Source: Stenogyne calaminthoides (Eukaryota; Streptophyta; Magnoliopsida; Lamiales; Lamiaceae). Taken from it: a DNA stretch of 64,000 nt. How positions within the stretch are numbered: position 1 is the first letter of the stretch; each line of letters starts with the position of its first letter. Shown piece by piece: positions 1 through 9,274 of the stretch. A program made the position numbers and the translations under genes. Under the pieces are notes generated by a model that saw only the letters and a program-made list of their open reading frames with translations, was not told the origin of the DNA and did not search any database. The DNA is taken from contig JBBCBC010000026.1 in assembly GCA_037126765.1 (NCBI GenBank), positions 24,896,448-24,960,447 of the forward strand. Direction: 5' to 3'.

Positions 1-300
1 CCTTTTTTTCCCTATATCCATCCTTTAGTTTGGTCCCATATTTTTTCAATTTTCCATCCTTTTCATTTTCTATTCTTTTTTTTTTCCCTATACCCATCCT
101 TTTGTCCAATATTTTTTTTCAATTTTCTACCTTTTATACAAACATGTTATTCTCCCATCTTTTTTCTATCTTTTTTTTCCCTGTATCCATCTTTTTGTCC
201 CATGCATATTTTTTCAAGTTACCATCTTTTATCCAAACTTATTATTCTCCCATCCTATTTTTCCCCATATTTTTTCTAATTTACAGTCTCTGTTATTGTT
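1..300. repeat. T-rich degenerate tandem repeat
   Basis: A pyrimidine-rich stretch of about five degenerate copies of a roughly 50-60 bp unit, built from blocks such as CCCATCCTTTT and ATTTTTTTTCAATTTTC. The open frame across it is rich in Phe, Ser and Ile, as expected from the base composition, and I do not treat it as coding. Confidence 0.6.
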
Positions 301-315
301 TCCTAATTCTAAATT

Positions 316-645
316 CACTACAACAAAAGAGAGATTTTCGGACACTGAAAAGTGCCCCGAAATATATCCTATCGGGGCACTTACGATTTTTGGGGCACTT
401 ATCATGTCCCAATAGAGTTAGGACACTTTTTTAAGTGTCTCTACATAAATTTACAAGGCATTTACATGTGCCTCGAGATTGATTCCTCGAGACACTTATT
501 TGTGTCTTCAAATGAGATGTCGAAACACTTATTTGTGTTTTCAAATGAGATGTCGGGACACTTATTTATGCCTCTAAATGCGATATTGGGGCACTTATTT
601 GTGCCTCTAAATGCAATATTGGGGCACTTATTTGTGCCTATACTT
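316..645 (+). mobile_element. Truncated CACTA-type terminus with subterminal repeats
   Basis: The sequence opens with CACTACAACAAAA at 316, the typical end of plant CACTA (En/Spm) elements. About ten degenerate copies of a GGGGCACTTATTTGTGCC-like unit follow, spaced roughly 28-45 bp apart, as in transposase-binding subterminal arrays. No matching opposite end was found downstream, so this is probably one end of a truncated element or a deletion derivative. Confidence 0.55.
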
Positions 646-904
646 AATTAATCAACATTCCATATCAATGTATTGTTGCCTATTGTATCTTTTTAGTTTT
701 TTTTTTTTTTCAATTTCACGGAGCAATTAAATACCAAACGCTACATACAAAATTGGTAATACCTACATTACTAAAGGAGAAAACAAAACAAGAATCTATT
801 ACAATATATATTTCTAACTTCTTCAAACAATCTAAATGATAACTAGGCATAAAACTCAAGTCATATCGTTCATGTCTAAAATACGCAAGGAGAACTAAAT
901 AAAG
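646..904. other. AT-rich intergenic sequence
   Basis: No coding or repeat signal recognised apart from a poly-T run near 695. It separates the CACTA terminus from the CBS exon remnant. Confidence 0.4.
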
Positions 905-1101
905 TCATAACATTGTACTACAAAATACGAAGGAAGAGATCACATCTCTCAGTGTACTAACCCCCACCACCTGATCCTGTTCACCCGACACCACGTAGAA
1001 CCTATGAGATGAATCGGTCTTGCACGTAATCGGTGTCACCATTCTCCCATTGTCGTTGGTAGCAACCGCAACCATATTTATGAAGTCCTTCACTGTAAGC
1101 T
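905..1101 (-). pseudogene. CBS-domain exon remnant (SNF4/AMPK-gamma-like)
   Basis: Read on the minus strand, a splice-acceptor-like TTACAG (rc of 1096-1101) leads into a frame of about 62 codons containing HRFYVV and then GVSTLRDVISSFV. That pairing of H-R-x-Y-V-V with G-V-x-T-L-R-D-V-I-S is typical of the last CBS repeat in plant SnRK1-gamma/CBSX-type proteins, which bind adenine nucleotides. The spacing between the ITCKTDSS segment and HRFYVV looks short for a CBS domain, suggesting a small internal deletion. The C-terminal tail usually found after the domain is replaced by FCSTML and a stop. No neighbouring exons were found, so this is a stranded gene fragment, perhaps carried by a transposon. 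The family call rests on motif recall only. Confidence 0.4.
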
Positions 1102-1522
1102 CCCTTCAATTCCACACATAATTTCAATTACATATGACAGAACATAATGAAGAGAATTCTCACATAAATTTCAATTACATATGGCAGAACATAAGCATAA
1201 GTATAATAGAAAATCTGATTTTGAGCACAAAATTTAACACTAATGCGAAAATTATGTTACTTTAGAGGCTTGTTTGCATGAAAGACAGAGCAAGAATGAT
1301 ATTGGAATATTCTTTAGAGTTAGACTTCCTCAATCCACATCTATTCTGAGACTGGAGAAAGTCCAACTGTGACCCCATGTATTCGGATGCAATTCTGTAG
1401 GGTTCGAATTAACGATAATTCTTTTGAAAGATTCCCATAGGAAATGGCGATTCAGATGGTCAAATGCTTCTTATTTATGCAATTAATTTCTAATTATGTT
1501 GGATTTCGATTCTCAATTTTTC
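1102..1522. other. Intergenic sequence ending in array landmark
   Basis: Mostly AT-rich sequence without coding signal. From about 1395 it matches 28,995-29,121 nearly base for base and ends in the landmark GTTGGATTTCGATTCTCAAT, which recurs at about 8,945, 10,785, 23,935 and 29,100 and marks equivalent points of the repeated segment. Confidence 0.6.
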
Positions 1523-2010
1523 TAAGGTTATGTTTGTTTACAGTTTTGAGGGGATTTAAAATTCTATAGAAAGGATTTGAAATGATTTGATTTTAAGTAA
1601 AAAGTGTATTTATATTTTGTTTATGTTCGGGAGTGTGGATTTTGTAGGATTTGATAAAGTGGAATTTTGAAAAAGTAGATGATAGAAATAATATTATATT
1701 GTAAAAATTAACATAGAAATAATTGAATGATTGTGTAATAATTACTTATATATATAATGATAATGAAGTTAAAAAGGAGGAGAGAGTGTGTTGAGTTGGA
1801 TAGATAATAATAATTGAAAAGTGTGTGATATATAATTGACAGTGTATTGAAAATTGTGTTTGAAAAAGGTAAGATAGGTGTATAATAGGTATTATAGAGT
1901 AGAATTTTGAAGGATTTAAAATTTTATACTGAAATCCTGATAAGAAAACAGGAATTTGGGATTTGAAATTTCAAAAGCCACTTCCCAAACCATAAACAAA
2001 CAAGGCCTAA
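1523..2010. mobile_element. Tourist-type (PIF/Harbinger) MITE with TAA duplications
   Basis: A 482-bp non-coding element (1526-2007) with terminal inverted repeats: GGTTATGTTTGTTTACAG on the left and, read from the right, GGCCTTGTTTGTTTATGG. It is flanked by TAA on both sides (1523-1525 and 2008-2010), the usual 3-bp target of PIF/Harbinger elements. Paralogous sequence at about 8,955-8,980 and 10,790-10,805 runs from TCTCAATTTC straight through one TAA to GTCTAG, so it preserves the empty site. Confidence 0.8.
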
Positions 2011-2029
2011 GTCTAGTGTTATAATATGA

Positions 2030-2484
2030 GGGAACATTTCATTTTACGTCCTGTAAGTTTGGCCCATTCCAAAATAAGTCCTTTATGTTTCTGCTTTATC
2101 ATTTTTGGTCCTAAGTGTACGATTTTCATCATTTTGGTCCTTTTTCGTTGGAAATTTTTAAAGTGGCACGAAAAGCCACACGAAAAAGGACCCAAATTGG
2201 TCAAAAAATGATGAAAATCGTACACCGTAGGACCAAAAATGATAAAGCAGAAACATAAAGGATGAAAATTGTACACCCTAGGACCTATATTGGTAAGAAA
2301 AGGATGAAAATCTTACACTTAGGACCAAAAATGAATAGCCGTAGGACCAAAAAAAGGATAAAAATCGTACACCGTAGGACCAAAAATGATAAAGCAGAAA
2401 CATAAAGGATGAAAATTGTACACCCTAGGACATAAATTGGTCAGAAAAGGATGAAAATCTTACACTTAGGATGAAATTATCCCT
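2030..2484. mobile_element. Fold-back MITE, family shared with 25.9 kb
   Basis: A fold-back element with long imperfect inverted repeats. Its left part reads TTTACGTCCTGTAAGTTTGG and then GTCCTTTATGTTTCTGCTTT. Its right part repeats the complement of the second block several times (AAAGCAGAAACATAAAGGA at about 2243 and 2393). The repeated TAGGACCAAAAATGATAAAG blocks suggest internal tandem duplication. A related copy lies at 25,934-26,304. Confidence 0.6.
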
Positions 2485-4191
2485 ATTATATGGTTCTGGT
2501 TGTTCAAGTCATTATTTGTTCTCCAATTCTAGTTGTGTTTATTTTTAAGAGGAGTTGTGTTTTAAGGACAATAATTTTACGAGCTTGGGAATGTAGGATA
2601 ATATATTTTAAAACTTGTAAATACAGAACAATATGTTTTAAAACAATGAAATATATTGTACTAATATATCTTATTCGGGCTCAATTGTCCTACATTTACA
2701 GATTTTAAAGCATATTGTCCTATATTTACATACTTTAAAATATATTGTCCTACGTTTCCAAGTCAGTAAAATTATTATCCTTATAAAACAAACCCCCTAA
2801 AGTTATTGTCTTATAAATACATTTTTCCCCTTCATGGGTCTCCTCCCAATGCTGGAGTACGAGAATTCAGCATACGAGTTAACCCAAATAGAATTGTTCA
2901 ATCTATGGACCTCCTCCCAATAATGGAGTAAGAGAATTCAACCCACGAGTGAAGGGCGCGTTAGAAAAATTAAATAAACTAATTAATTTCACAAATCTCT
3001 ATAAATTTGAATTTTGAGATGAGATAGAATTCTTTCAAGTATATTCAAACATTCGTTCATAACACAACTATATGTCTTCTACATGGTTCATATATTACTG
3101 AGAACCTGCTAAATTTCATACTACGCGATTCATATTTTCTTTTTTTGTAAAACAGTTTTTGGGACTGAGGCAACGCTGAGTCGTCCGTACAACTTAACAT
3201 GAGCAGCATGGAGTGTGTCATATTCTTGTAAGGATATATGCAGATTAATTTGTCAAGTGCCCACTATTTTGCTGTTATAGGGAAGTCGTTGAAATACGAG
3301 TTAATTGCAGAATTGGTCTCATGTGAATTTTGTTTTTACAGTTTTAGGCCCACGTTTTTTTCTGATCCTTTTTTTTAGAAATAGTCCAAACCGTTAAGTT
3401 TCTAATGGTTTCCGTTACTTATTGAACTAATACTAAAAGAATTAATTTATATAATAAAATAAGATGTTTAAATTAAAAAATAATTATAAACTTATATAGT
3501 GAATTTAAATATGATTACAAACACAATAAATATTTTTTAAAAGCTAAATAATTTATTTAAAATTTGAATATTAAAATGAAATATAAAATCTGTATATAAA
3601 TACAAATATTATTTTTTTCAAATCAAATAATAATTTTTTAAAATATTTAAAAAAATTATATTTAATTGGTAAATAATTTAAAATAGACAAAAATAAATAT
3701 TTTTACATTAATAATAAATTATGCATAATCTAAGAAATTAAAAAAATATAATTTATATAATTAAATAAAAAAATCAAACTAAATGAAAAATAAATGCAAC
3801 ATGTAAAATATAATATATAATTTGTATATATTGTAAATACAAAAAAAAAATTGTTTCAATTAATTTATATATATATATTTACCCGGTCCGAACCCAACTC
3901 GACCCGATCCGAACCGACCCAAGTGGTTCAGGGTTCACCCGACCCGAATGGTTAAGAGTTTAGGGTTCATGGTTTATCTAAATTAAAATTGAATCCAATT
4001 GCACCTTGTGCAATTGGTGCACACAAGTATCACTCATGTAAAAAATAAATTCATAATTAAAAATTATTTGTAAATATATTTTAGAATATTTAAATATGAT
4101 TATAAATATAAAAAAAATATATAAACTAAATAATAATATATATAAAATTTAAAATTACAAAAAAAATATATAATATGTTGTATAAATTTAA

Positions 4192-4600
4192 AACCAGCCC
4201 ATCCACAGTCCTCTCGTCTGCGGCTAATCTCTAGGAATCTATTCGAGCTTGTTGAGAAATTGGATGGGCCTCGTATCATAAAAAATATATAATATATGCA
4301 AGATAATCTCTAGTTATCGAATCGGTTAGTTAGATTTGCTAGATTTGGTCCTTTTCAGATTAGGAGTAGTCCTTTTCTCCTATAAATACCTGAGGACATC
4401 TTTTCTTATTTTTTAATTAATGAATAATTTTTTCCTTTAGCAATTTTGTAAAAAATCAATCGTTCTCCTACTGGCCTGAGCCAGTTCGATTTTATCGTGT
4501 TTTCTAATTGTTCTCCTGCTGGCCTGAGCCAGGGCGACGAATCTGTTGCAGTTCTCATCATCGTACCATAACAGATAACACGGATAGTGCAAGTGACTGA
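4192..4600 (+). repeat. Exon-like fragment joined to LTR-like promoter segment
   Basis: From 4,203 a short frame reads SSRLRLISRNLFELVEKL followed by DGPRI, and the same frame is open at 37,020-37,085, so it may be a captured exon piece. I do not recognise the protein. Then comes a TATA-like CCTATAAATACCTGAGG (4,379) and two copies, about 66 bp apart, of a GTTCTCCTNCTGGCCTGAGCCAG-like block, resembling the R-U5 part of an LTR. The same order recurs at 37,930-38,235. Confidence 0.4.
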
Positions 4601-4709
4601 ATCCATTTGACTGTTTATAAGGATTTAGTGGAATAGTGATAAAGTTGTGGGTAGAAAGAGTTGTTTATTAATAATCTATGTCTTGGGTTACAATTGAGAG
4701 GGAACAACA

Positions 4710-5133
4710 TGTATAACTGAGAAATATTTTTTAAGGACTGTAACTTTGGAAGGATGGTAAAAATAGGACTGTAACTTTTCTGACTGGCAAAACTAGGACC
4801 GTAACTTTTAAAAGTAGCAAAACTAGGCCCATAACTTTTTTAATTAACAAAAATAGGCCTATAATTTTTTAAAATAGCATTTTAAGGCCAAATTAAGCCC
4901 GAATTGCCCTCTTTCGGGCTCAAATATTGCAGGCCAACCCAGGCATAATTTGGCCTGAAATTGCTATTTTTAAAAAGTAGTAGGCCTACTTTTGCCTTTT
5001 TTAAAAGTTACGGGCCTAGATTTGCTACTTTTAAAAGTTACAGTCCTACTTTTGCCAGCACGAAAAGTTATAGTCCCACTTTTGCCACCGCTCTAAAGTT
5101 ACAGTCCTTAAATAAAATATTCCCTGTATAACT
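4710..5133. mobile_element. MULE-type MITE with 9-bp target duplication
   Basis: A 406-bp fold-back element (4719-5124) whose ends are long imperfect inverted repeats built from AAGGACTGTAACTTT-like blocks. It is flanked by the 9-bp direct repeat TGTATAACT at 4710-4718 and 5125-5133, the length made by Mutator-like transposases. The equivalent point in the paralogue at 17,229 reads TGCATAGCT once, with no insertion, and 38,430 is also empty. A related copy lies at 27,068-27,375. Confidence 0.8.
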
Positions 5134-5187
5134 ATAACATGGTAATGTAAATTGACGGTGAAAATAATAAAATTTCATAGAACCGAG

Positions 5188-5221
<34 letters not shown>
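5188..5221. repeat. Poly-A tract
   Basis: An uninterrupted run of more than 30 A residues downstream (on the minus strand) of the second exon of the small gene copy. The corresponding run in the paralogue at 38,478 is shorter, as expected for a slippage-prone tract. Confidence 0.9.
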
Positions 5222-5286
5222 ACGCTTAAAACACCATTATTATTATTCGCATTACACCATTAAGAATACAACAAACACATTTAAAG

Positions 5287-5620
5287 TTATGACTTTATCC
5301 TTCCAGCAAAGCTCAAGATCAGCTGGTTCGGTGTATTACTCAGCTTATGTTTATAGTGATGATTTTTACATACGTTTCCATCTGCATTTAAACGAATAAA
5401 AATACTGAATTAATTGGCATTAAAGAGTAAATACATTTTCAGCATATAAGTTACTTACAATTATATGAAAAAATTAATTGAATGAACATCTAAGAAAAAA
5501 TTAATTGAATGAACGTAGAAGGTTGGTTATATAAGTGAGCTTGCCCCTTGCAATGAATCTGATTTTGAGAAAAGTATGGAAACCATCCTTGCCACGTGCC
5601 CAGTACGTATAGACACGTGA
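5287..5620 (-). pseudogene. Decayed copy of small two-exon gene (G1)
   Basis: On the minus strand this copy keeps two promoter G-boxes 21 bp apart (5592 and 5613), a TATATAA-type box near 5530, most of the intron and exon 2 (5381-5287). Exon 2 has lost one base relative to the copy at 38,751-38,656 (near the ATCTATCAC block), which shifts the frame into a stop. The first exon is missing: a 20-bp ATTAATTGAATGAACRTC/A-type duplication sits where it should be. The reading LILSFAGRIKS and a stop are kept in the frame that would follow without the lost base. I infer a broken paralogue. Confidence 0.5.
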
Positions 5621-5699
5621 ACCTTGCACAGTTTTGGATAAGGATACATTTGGATAATGTAAATTTACTGTATAAATTATCCTGTGAAACTTGTTCATA

Positions 5700-7170
5700 T
5701 TATAAAATTGATATTATTACATTTATAACTGATATCATTATTTTTATAAATTAATATTTATATTATTTATTGCTACTCATTTACTTTCAACAATAACCCT
5801 AATAAATATTACTAGAAAACATAATAATTTTTGTCTATATAAATAAATAAGGGTATAAGAGTCATTTACTCTAACTAATAAGAATATTGATTTGTGTAAA
5901 TTGATAAAATGAGACAGATAATAAAAAATAAAATTGATATTAAAATCTATATAAATCTAATTTAAAATCAAATTTTCCTAAATATACTTGAAGATATGAT
6001 TTGTTATTAGGTATTATCAGTTGTAGAAATTATTGATATATACACACAGATATATATAAAAATTAATTAATTATATTATATGTTATCGAATTTCTTACAT
6101 AATTTTAATGAATATTATTAAATTTAATAATATTATACGTTTTTCATTATTGATTTAATAATTTTTTATTTGGAGTAGAACTCTTGTGAAATATTGCACT
6201 ATAGTATTATGTGTAATACGTCATAATTAGGGCAATTTTTTAAAAAAATTCACGGGTTGGGTCGGGCATGGGTCGGGCTCGAGTCGGACAAGGCGTACAA
6301 GGGTTGTGGATTGTGGGCTTCAATTGGGCTTCAATGAGTATGATTGATAATATATGAAACTTTAATATATGAATAGTATAGGCATTCATGATATGTTGGT
6401 TCTGTGTCTATGTGTTACGAGGAAGGAGTTAGAAAGTCAATGTGTACAGTGTTCAAATTCTAAGTATTGCATTTTTTCATTTAAACTTCGAAGTGTATTT
6501 TTTTTTTCTGTATAAATTTTATTATTTTTTATTCAAATTTATAAAGATACTTTATTCAATTAATATTAAAATATGATAAAAAATCGTATGAGACGGTCTC
6601 ATGCATGAGACGGGTTACAATTTAGCACAAATCAACATCCACTCCTCCCAAAGTGTTAAAGCGGCGATGCCCAAATTATGTTTCATCTCACCGTTACGAT
6701 CGTCTCATGCAAGTATGTCTAAAAATATTTAGTCTTAAATAATTTTTTAATCTCTACTATATATAAAAATAAACTTTTAGGCAAAGTCAAATTGCTCTAC
6801 TTTAAAATTTCTCTAATCTCAACAATTAACTCTAATTTTAAATTTAATCTCAATCTCAATAGTACATTTATACTTTTTTCTCATCTTTATCCTATATTAC
6901 ATGATATATTATAGATTTTATAATAAGATAGGTTAATAATCAAATTCTAAAAGATATGTTAATAATTAAATTCTATATATAAATCTATTTCCAAATTTCT
7001 ATAAATTTTTATTTTGCCATCATTTTTTTTTTTCTACTTATAATTATTTTGCAATTTTCAATTTTTCGTCAAGCAAAGTAAATTGTGAACGAGTATCACG
7101 GTAAAATTGGTTAAGGAGTGTGACTTATATTACTAAAGAGTGTGACATTTTATTGTAAAGGATGTGACTT
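5700..7170. other. AT-rich sequence with a small fold-back
   Basis: No coding signal. It includes a G+C-richer patch (6,245-6,300, GGGTTGGGTCGGGC-like), a small fold-back of about 150 bp (6,575-6,725) with ends of the form ATGAGACGGTCTCATGCAT, and from 6,753 the sequence TCTCTACTATATATAAAA, which resembles a plant Helitron 5' end. I could not find a matching 3' hairpin-CTRR end. All of it is shared with 39,200-40,660. Confidence 0.45.
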
Positions 7171-7355
7171 ATATGCAAGGAAGATAGAACATGTGTCTCC
7201 ATACTTGACACGTGGCAAGAAAGATACACCACATGTCTACATACCATGCCAGCCTCTCTTTTATAACCAATCGATCCACTTACTCACCTTACACCTCTCA
7301 AGAATTACTTGATCTCCCTATTTTCTTATTTAGGCAATTAACCATGTTTGCTTTC

Positions 7356-7400
7356 GGCTATTTTATGTGTCCCTTGTGTTTAATTCCTCCTCGCAAGTAA
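7356..7400 (+). pseudogene. First exon, left palindrome arm (MFAFG frame)
   Basis: In the left arm a start codon opens MFAFGYFMCPLCLIPPRK and reaches a stop at the splice donor GCAA|GTAAG (about 7395). The frame matches MFAFG...PPRK in the copy at 39,018-38,963. Conservation of both ends of this exon in two diverged copies hints that MFAFG was once the coding frame, but the second exon is cut by the palindrome axis. Confidence 0.35.
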
Positions 7401-8267
7401 GTTACTTGCGATGAAGAATTAAACACAAGGGACACATAAATACACGTATTATTGAAATTTTCTTAGATGTTCATTCAATTTAAATTTCATATAATTTTAT
7501 ATTTAATATCTTGATAATGTATTTATTTTTTAATGCTAATTAATTCATCAATTCTTAAGTTACTTTCAATATTTATTTTTAATTGTTGATTTCTTCATTA
7601 TATGCTAGTCTTTTCAAATAAGATATAGTTGGGAGAGCCACATATAAATTAATTTTATACAGAATTATGAGGATGTTAATAACTTTCGATTTTCTTGATT
7701 TTGTGCGCTTTTAATAACATTATGAATTTAATATCGTTATATTTGTTCAATGCAGATGTAACCGTGTAATGCTCATCTTATTATTCAAAGTGATTGATTG
7801 TTTGCACACACGGTTACATCTGCATTGAACAAATATAACGATATTAAATTCATGTTGTTATTAAAAGCGCACAAAATCAAGAAAATCGAAAGTTAATAAC
7901 ATCCTCATAATTCTGTATAAAATTAATTTATATGTTGCTCTCAAACTATTTCTTATTTGAAAAGACTAGAATATAAATGAAAAATCAACAATTACAAATA
8001 ACTCTAGAAAGTAACTTAAGAATTGAATTAATTAGCATTAAAGAGTGAATACATTTGCAAGATATTAAATATAAAATTATATGAAATTTAAATAGAATGA
8101 ACATCTAAGAAAATATACTTACTTGCGGGGTGGAATTAAACACAAGGGACACATAAATAGCCGAAAGCAAACATGGTTAATTGCCAAAATAAGAAAATAT
8201 GGAGAGCAAGTATGTATGTATTATTGAGAGGTGTAAGTGCGCACTGTGAGGTGAGTAAGTGGATCGA

Positions 8268-8282
8268 TTGGTTATATAAGAG
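8268..8282 (-). promoter_or_regulatory. TATA box of right-arm gene copy
   Basis: CTTATATAACC on the minus strand, about 25-30 bp from the first G-box of the array, with the first exon following downstream. The same TATATAA-type box recurs at about 5,530, 9,826, 10,250, 17,978 and 39,110 next to G-box sequence. Confidence 0.5.
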
Positions 8283-8295
8283 AGTCTGACATGGT

Positions 8296-8550
8296 ATGGA
8301 GACACGTGTTGTACCTTTCTTGCCATGTGTCAAGTATGGAGACACGTGTTCTATCTTCCTTGTAACCTGCCTTATAAGGATACACGTGGCGTACCTTCAT
8401 TGCCATGTGTCATTATGGAGACACGTGTTCTACCTTCCTTGCCACTTGTCCGATATGGAGACACGTGGCGTATTATCATTGCCACGTGTCCTATATAAAG
8501 ACACGTGCTCTACCTTCCTTGCCACCTTTTAGGTATGGACACACGTGGAC
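8296..8550. promoter_or_regulatory. Seven-unit 40-bp array of paired G-boxes
   Basis: CACGTG occurs at 8303, 8343, 8383, 8422, 8462, 8502 and 8542, a spacing of 39-40 bp throughout. Half-way between these lies a second site in the context CTTGCCACGTGTC, exact at 8483 and degenerate (CCATGTGTC, CCACTTGTC) at about 8323, 8403 and 8443. Each 40-bp unit therefore offers two dyad sites 20 bp apart, about two helical turns. CACGTG with ACGTGTC flanks is the known core bound by plant bZIP (ABRE/G-box) and bHLH factors. Its position just upstream of a minus-strand TATATAA box supports a promoter role. Function is inferred. Confidence 0.65.
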
Positions 8551-8562
8551 CTCGTGAATATT

Positions 8563-8935
8563 AGGATTTAATGATGCTGAAGAATTGACAAAAGTGTCGA
8601 ATATGGAATGAGCAAAATTTTTTTGACCCTATATTTCTAAAAAACTCTTTTTATGTCACATTTACCTTCTTTTTTTTTTTTTTTTACCGTTATGGGTTGT
8701 GCATGGATGAGTCGCACCTGAGTTGCGCATGAGTCGCTCGACCCATACGCGACCTAGTAGGAGAGACGGGAAATAGTTTCATAACAATAAATATGCCATA
8801 ACAAGGCAAAAAAATAGTTTTTATTTTTTAATTTATAAACGATGTGCTAAAAAGAGTTTGCCCCTAATTCTTTAGAAAGATTTTAATTGGAGACAGGGAC
8901 TCAGATTAAAAGTCTTTTATTTTGTCAATTAATTT
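8563..8935. other. Spacer of the repeated segment
   Basis: No gene. It begins with GAAGAATTGACAAAA, the paralogous empty site of the CACTA element at 18,293, and continues into sequence found also at about 10,430-10,770 and 23,319-23,930. Confidence 0.6.
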
Positions 8936-8981
8936 CTGATTATGTTGGATTTCGATTCTCAATTTCATAAGTCTAGAGTTA

Positions 8982-9274
8982 TACTCTAGTCGTCCCACTA
9001 TAAGTTTCCTACTTTCTTTTTCTATCAGCCCCACAATAATTTTCATCTTTCATAAATGAAAAAAAGTAGCTTCACCATCCATAACACTTATTCTCATTTT
9101 CACACAATATTACAAAAATGACACTCATTACTCCACACATCTTTTTCCTCCCTCCCAATCCTCAAAAGTACCCTTTACTTTTTAACAAATGTACTCATAA
9201 TTTATTACATTATTGTTATTCCTTAATCAAATAGTCCAAAGAAATGAGAAACTTATTCCGGGACGGAGGGAGTA
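8982..9274. mobile_element. Stowaway-type MITE with TA duplications
   Basis: A 289-bp element (8984-9272) bounded by TA on both sides. The right end read inward is CTCCCTCCGTCCCGGAATAA, the classic Stowaway (Tc1/mariner) terminal sequence. The left end, CTCTAGTCGTCCCACTATAA, is its diverged partner. No coding capacity. A second copy lies at 24,415-24,714 at the equivalent point of a paralogous unit. Confidence 0.85.

Larger units (their letters stand above)
2490..7060. repeat. Segmental duplication, copy D1
   Basis: This block is colinear with 34,850-40,680 in direct orientation. Shared tracts include 2,500-3,800 with 34,860-36,137, 4,192-4,280 with 37,004-37,090, 4,300-4,600 with 37,930-38,235, 5,220-6,240 with 38,495-39,800, and 6,350-7,050 with 39,940-40,660. 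D1 differs by carrying a MITE at 4,719-5,124 and by lacking the rDNA patch. It contains a decayed copy of the small two-exon gene. The AT-rich part 3,430-4,190 holds nothing recognisable apart from GACCCG-rich repeats at 3,885-3,960. Confidence 0.8.
7174..8362. repeat. Large palindrome made of two inverted copies of the small-gene unit
   Basis: The left arm (7174-7767) is the inverted complement of the right arm (7808-8362), with a 40-bp spacer (7768-7807). The arms are not identical. The left arm has an extra internal hairpin (arms 7363-7386 and 7416-7439). Each arm contains promoter G-box sequence, TATA-like sequence, first exon, GTAAGT donor, intron and the start of exon 2, so the two gene copies face each other. 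The axis falls inside exon 2. A transcript through it would fold into a long imperfect hairpin. The single-arm form is at 17,520-18,050. Confidence 0.85.

Noticed and set aside
30..434. 134-codon open frame near the window start
   Set aside because: Its residues are mostly Phe, Ser, Ile and Leu from the T-rich repeat, and it runs across the CACTA terminus. No domain and no coding context.
7368..7440. A rho-independent terminator or CRISPR-like repeat at the small hairpin
   Set aside because: The sequence is plant nuclear DNA; the hairpin is a secondary inverted duplication inside the palindrome. No CRISPR array is present in the window.
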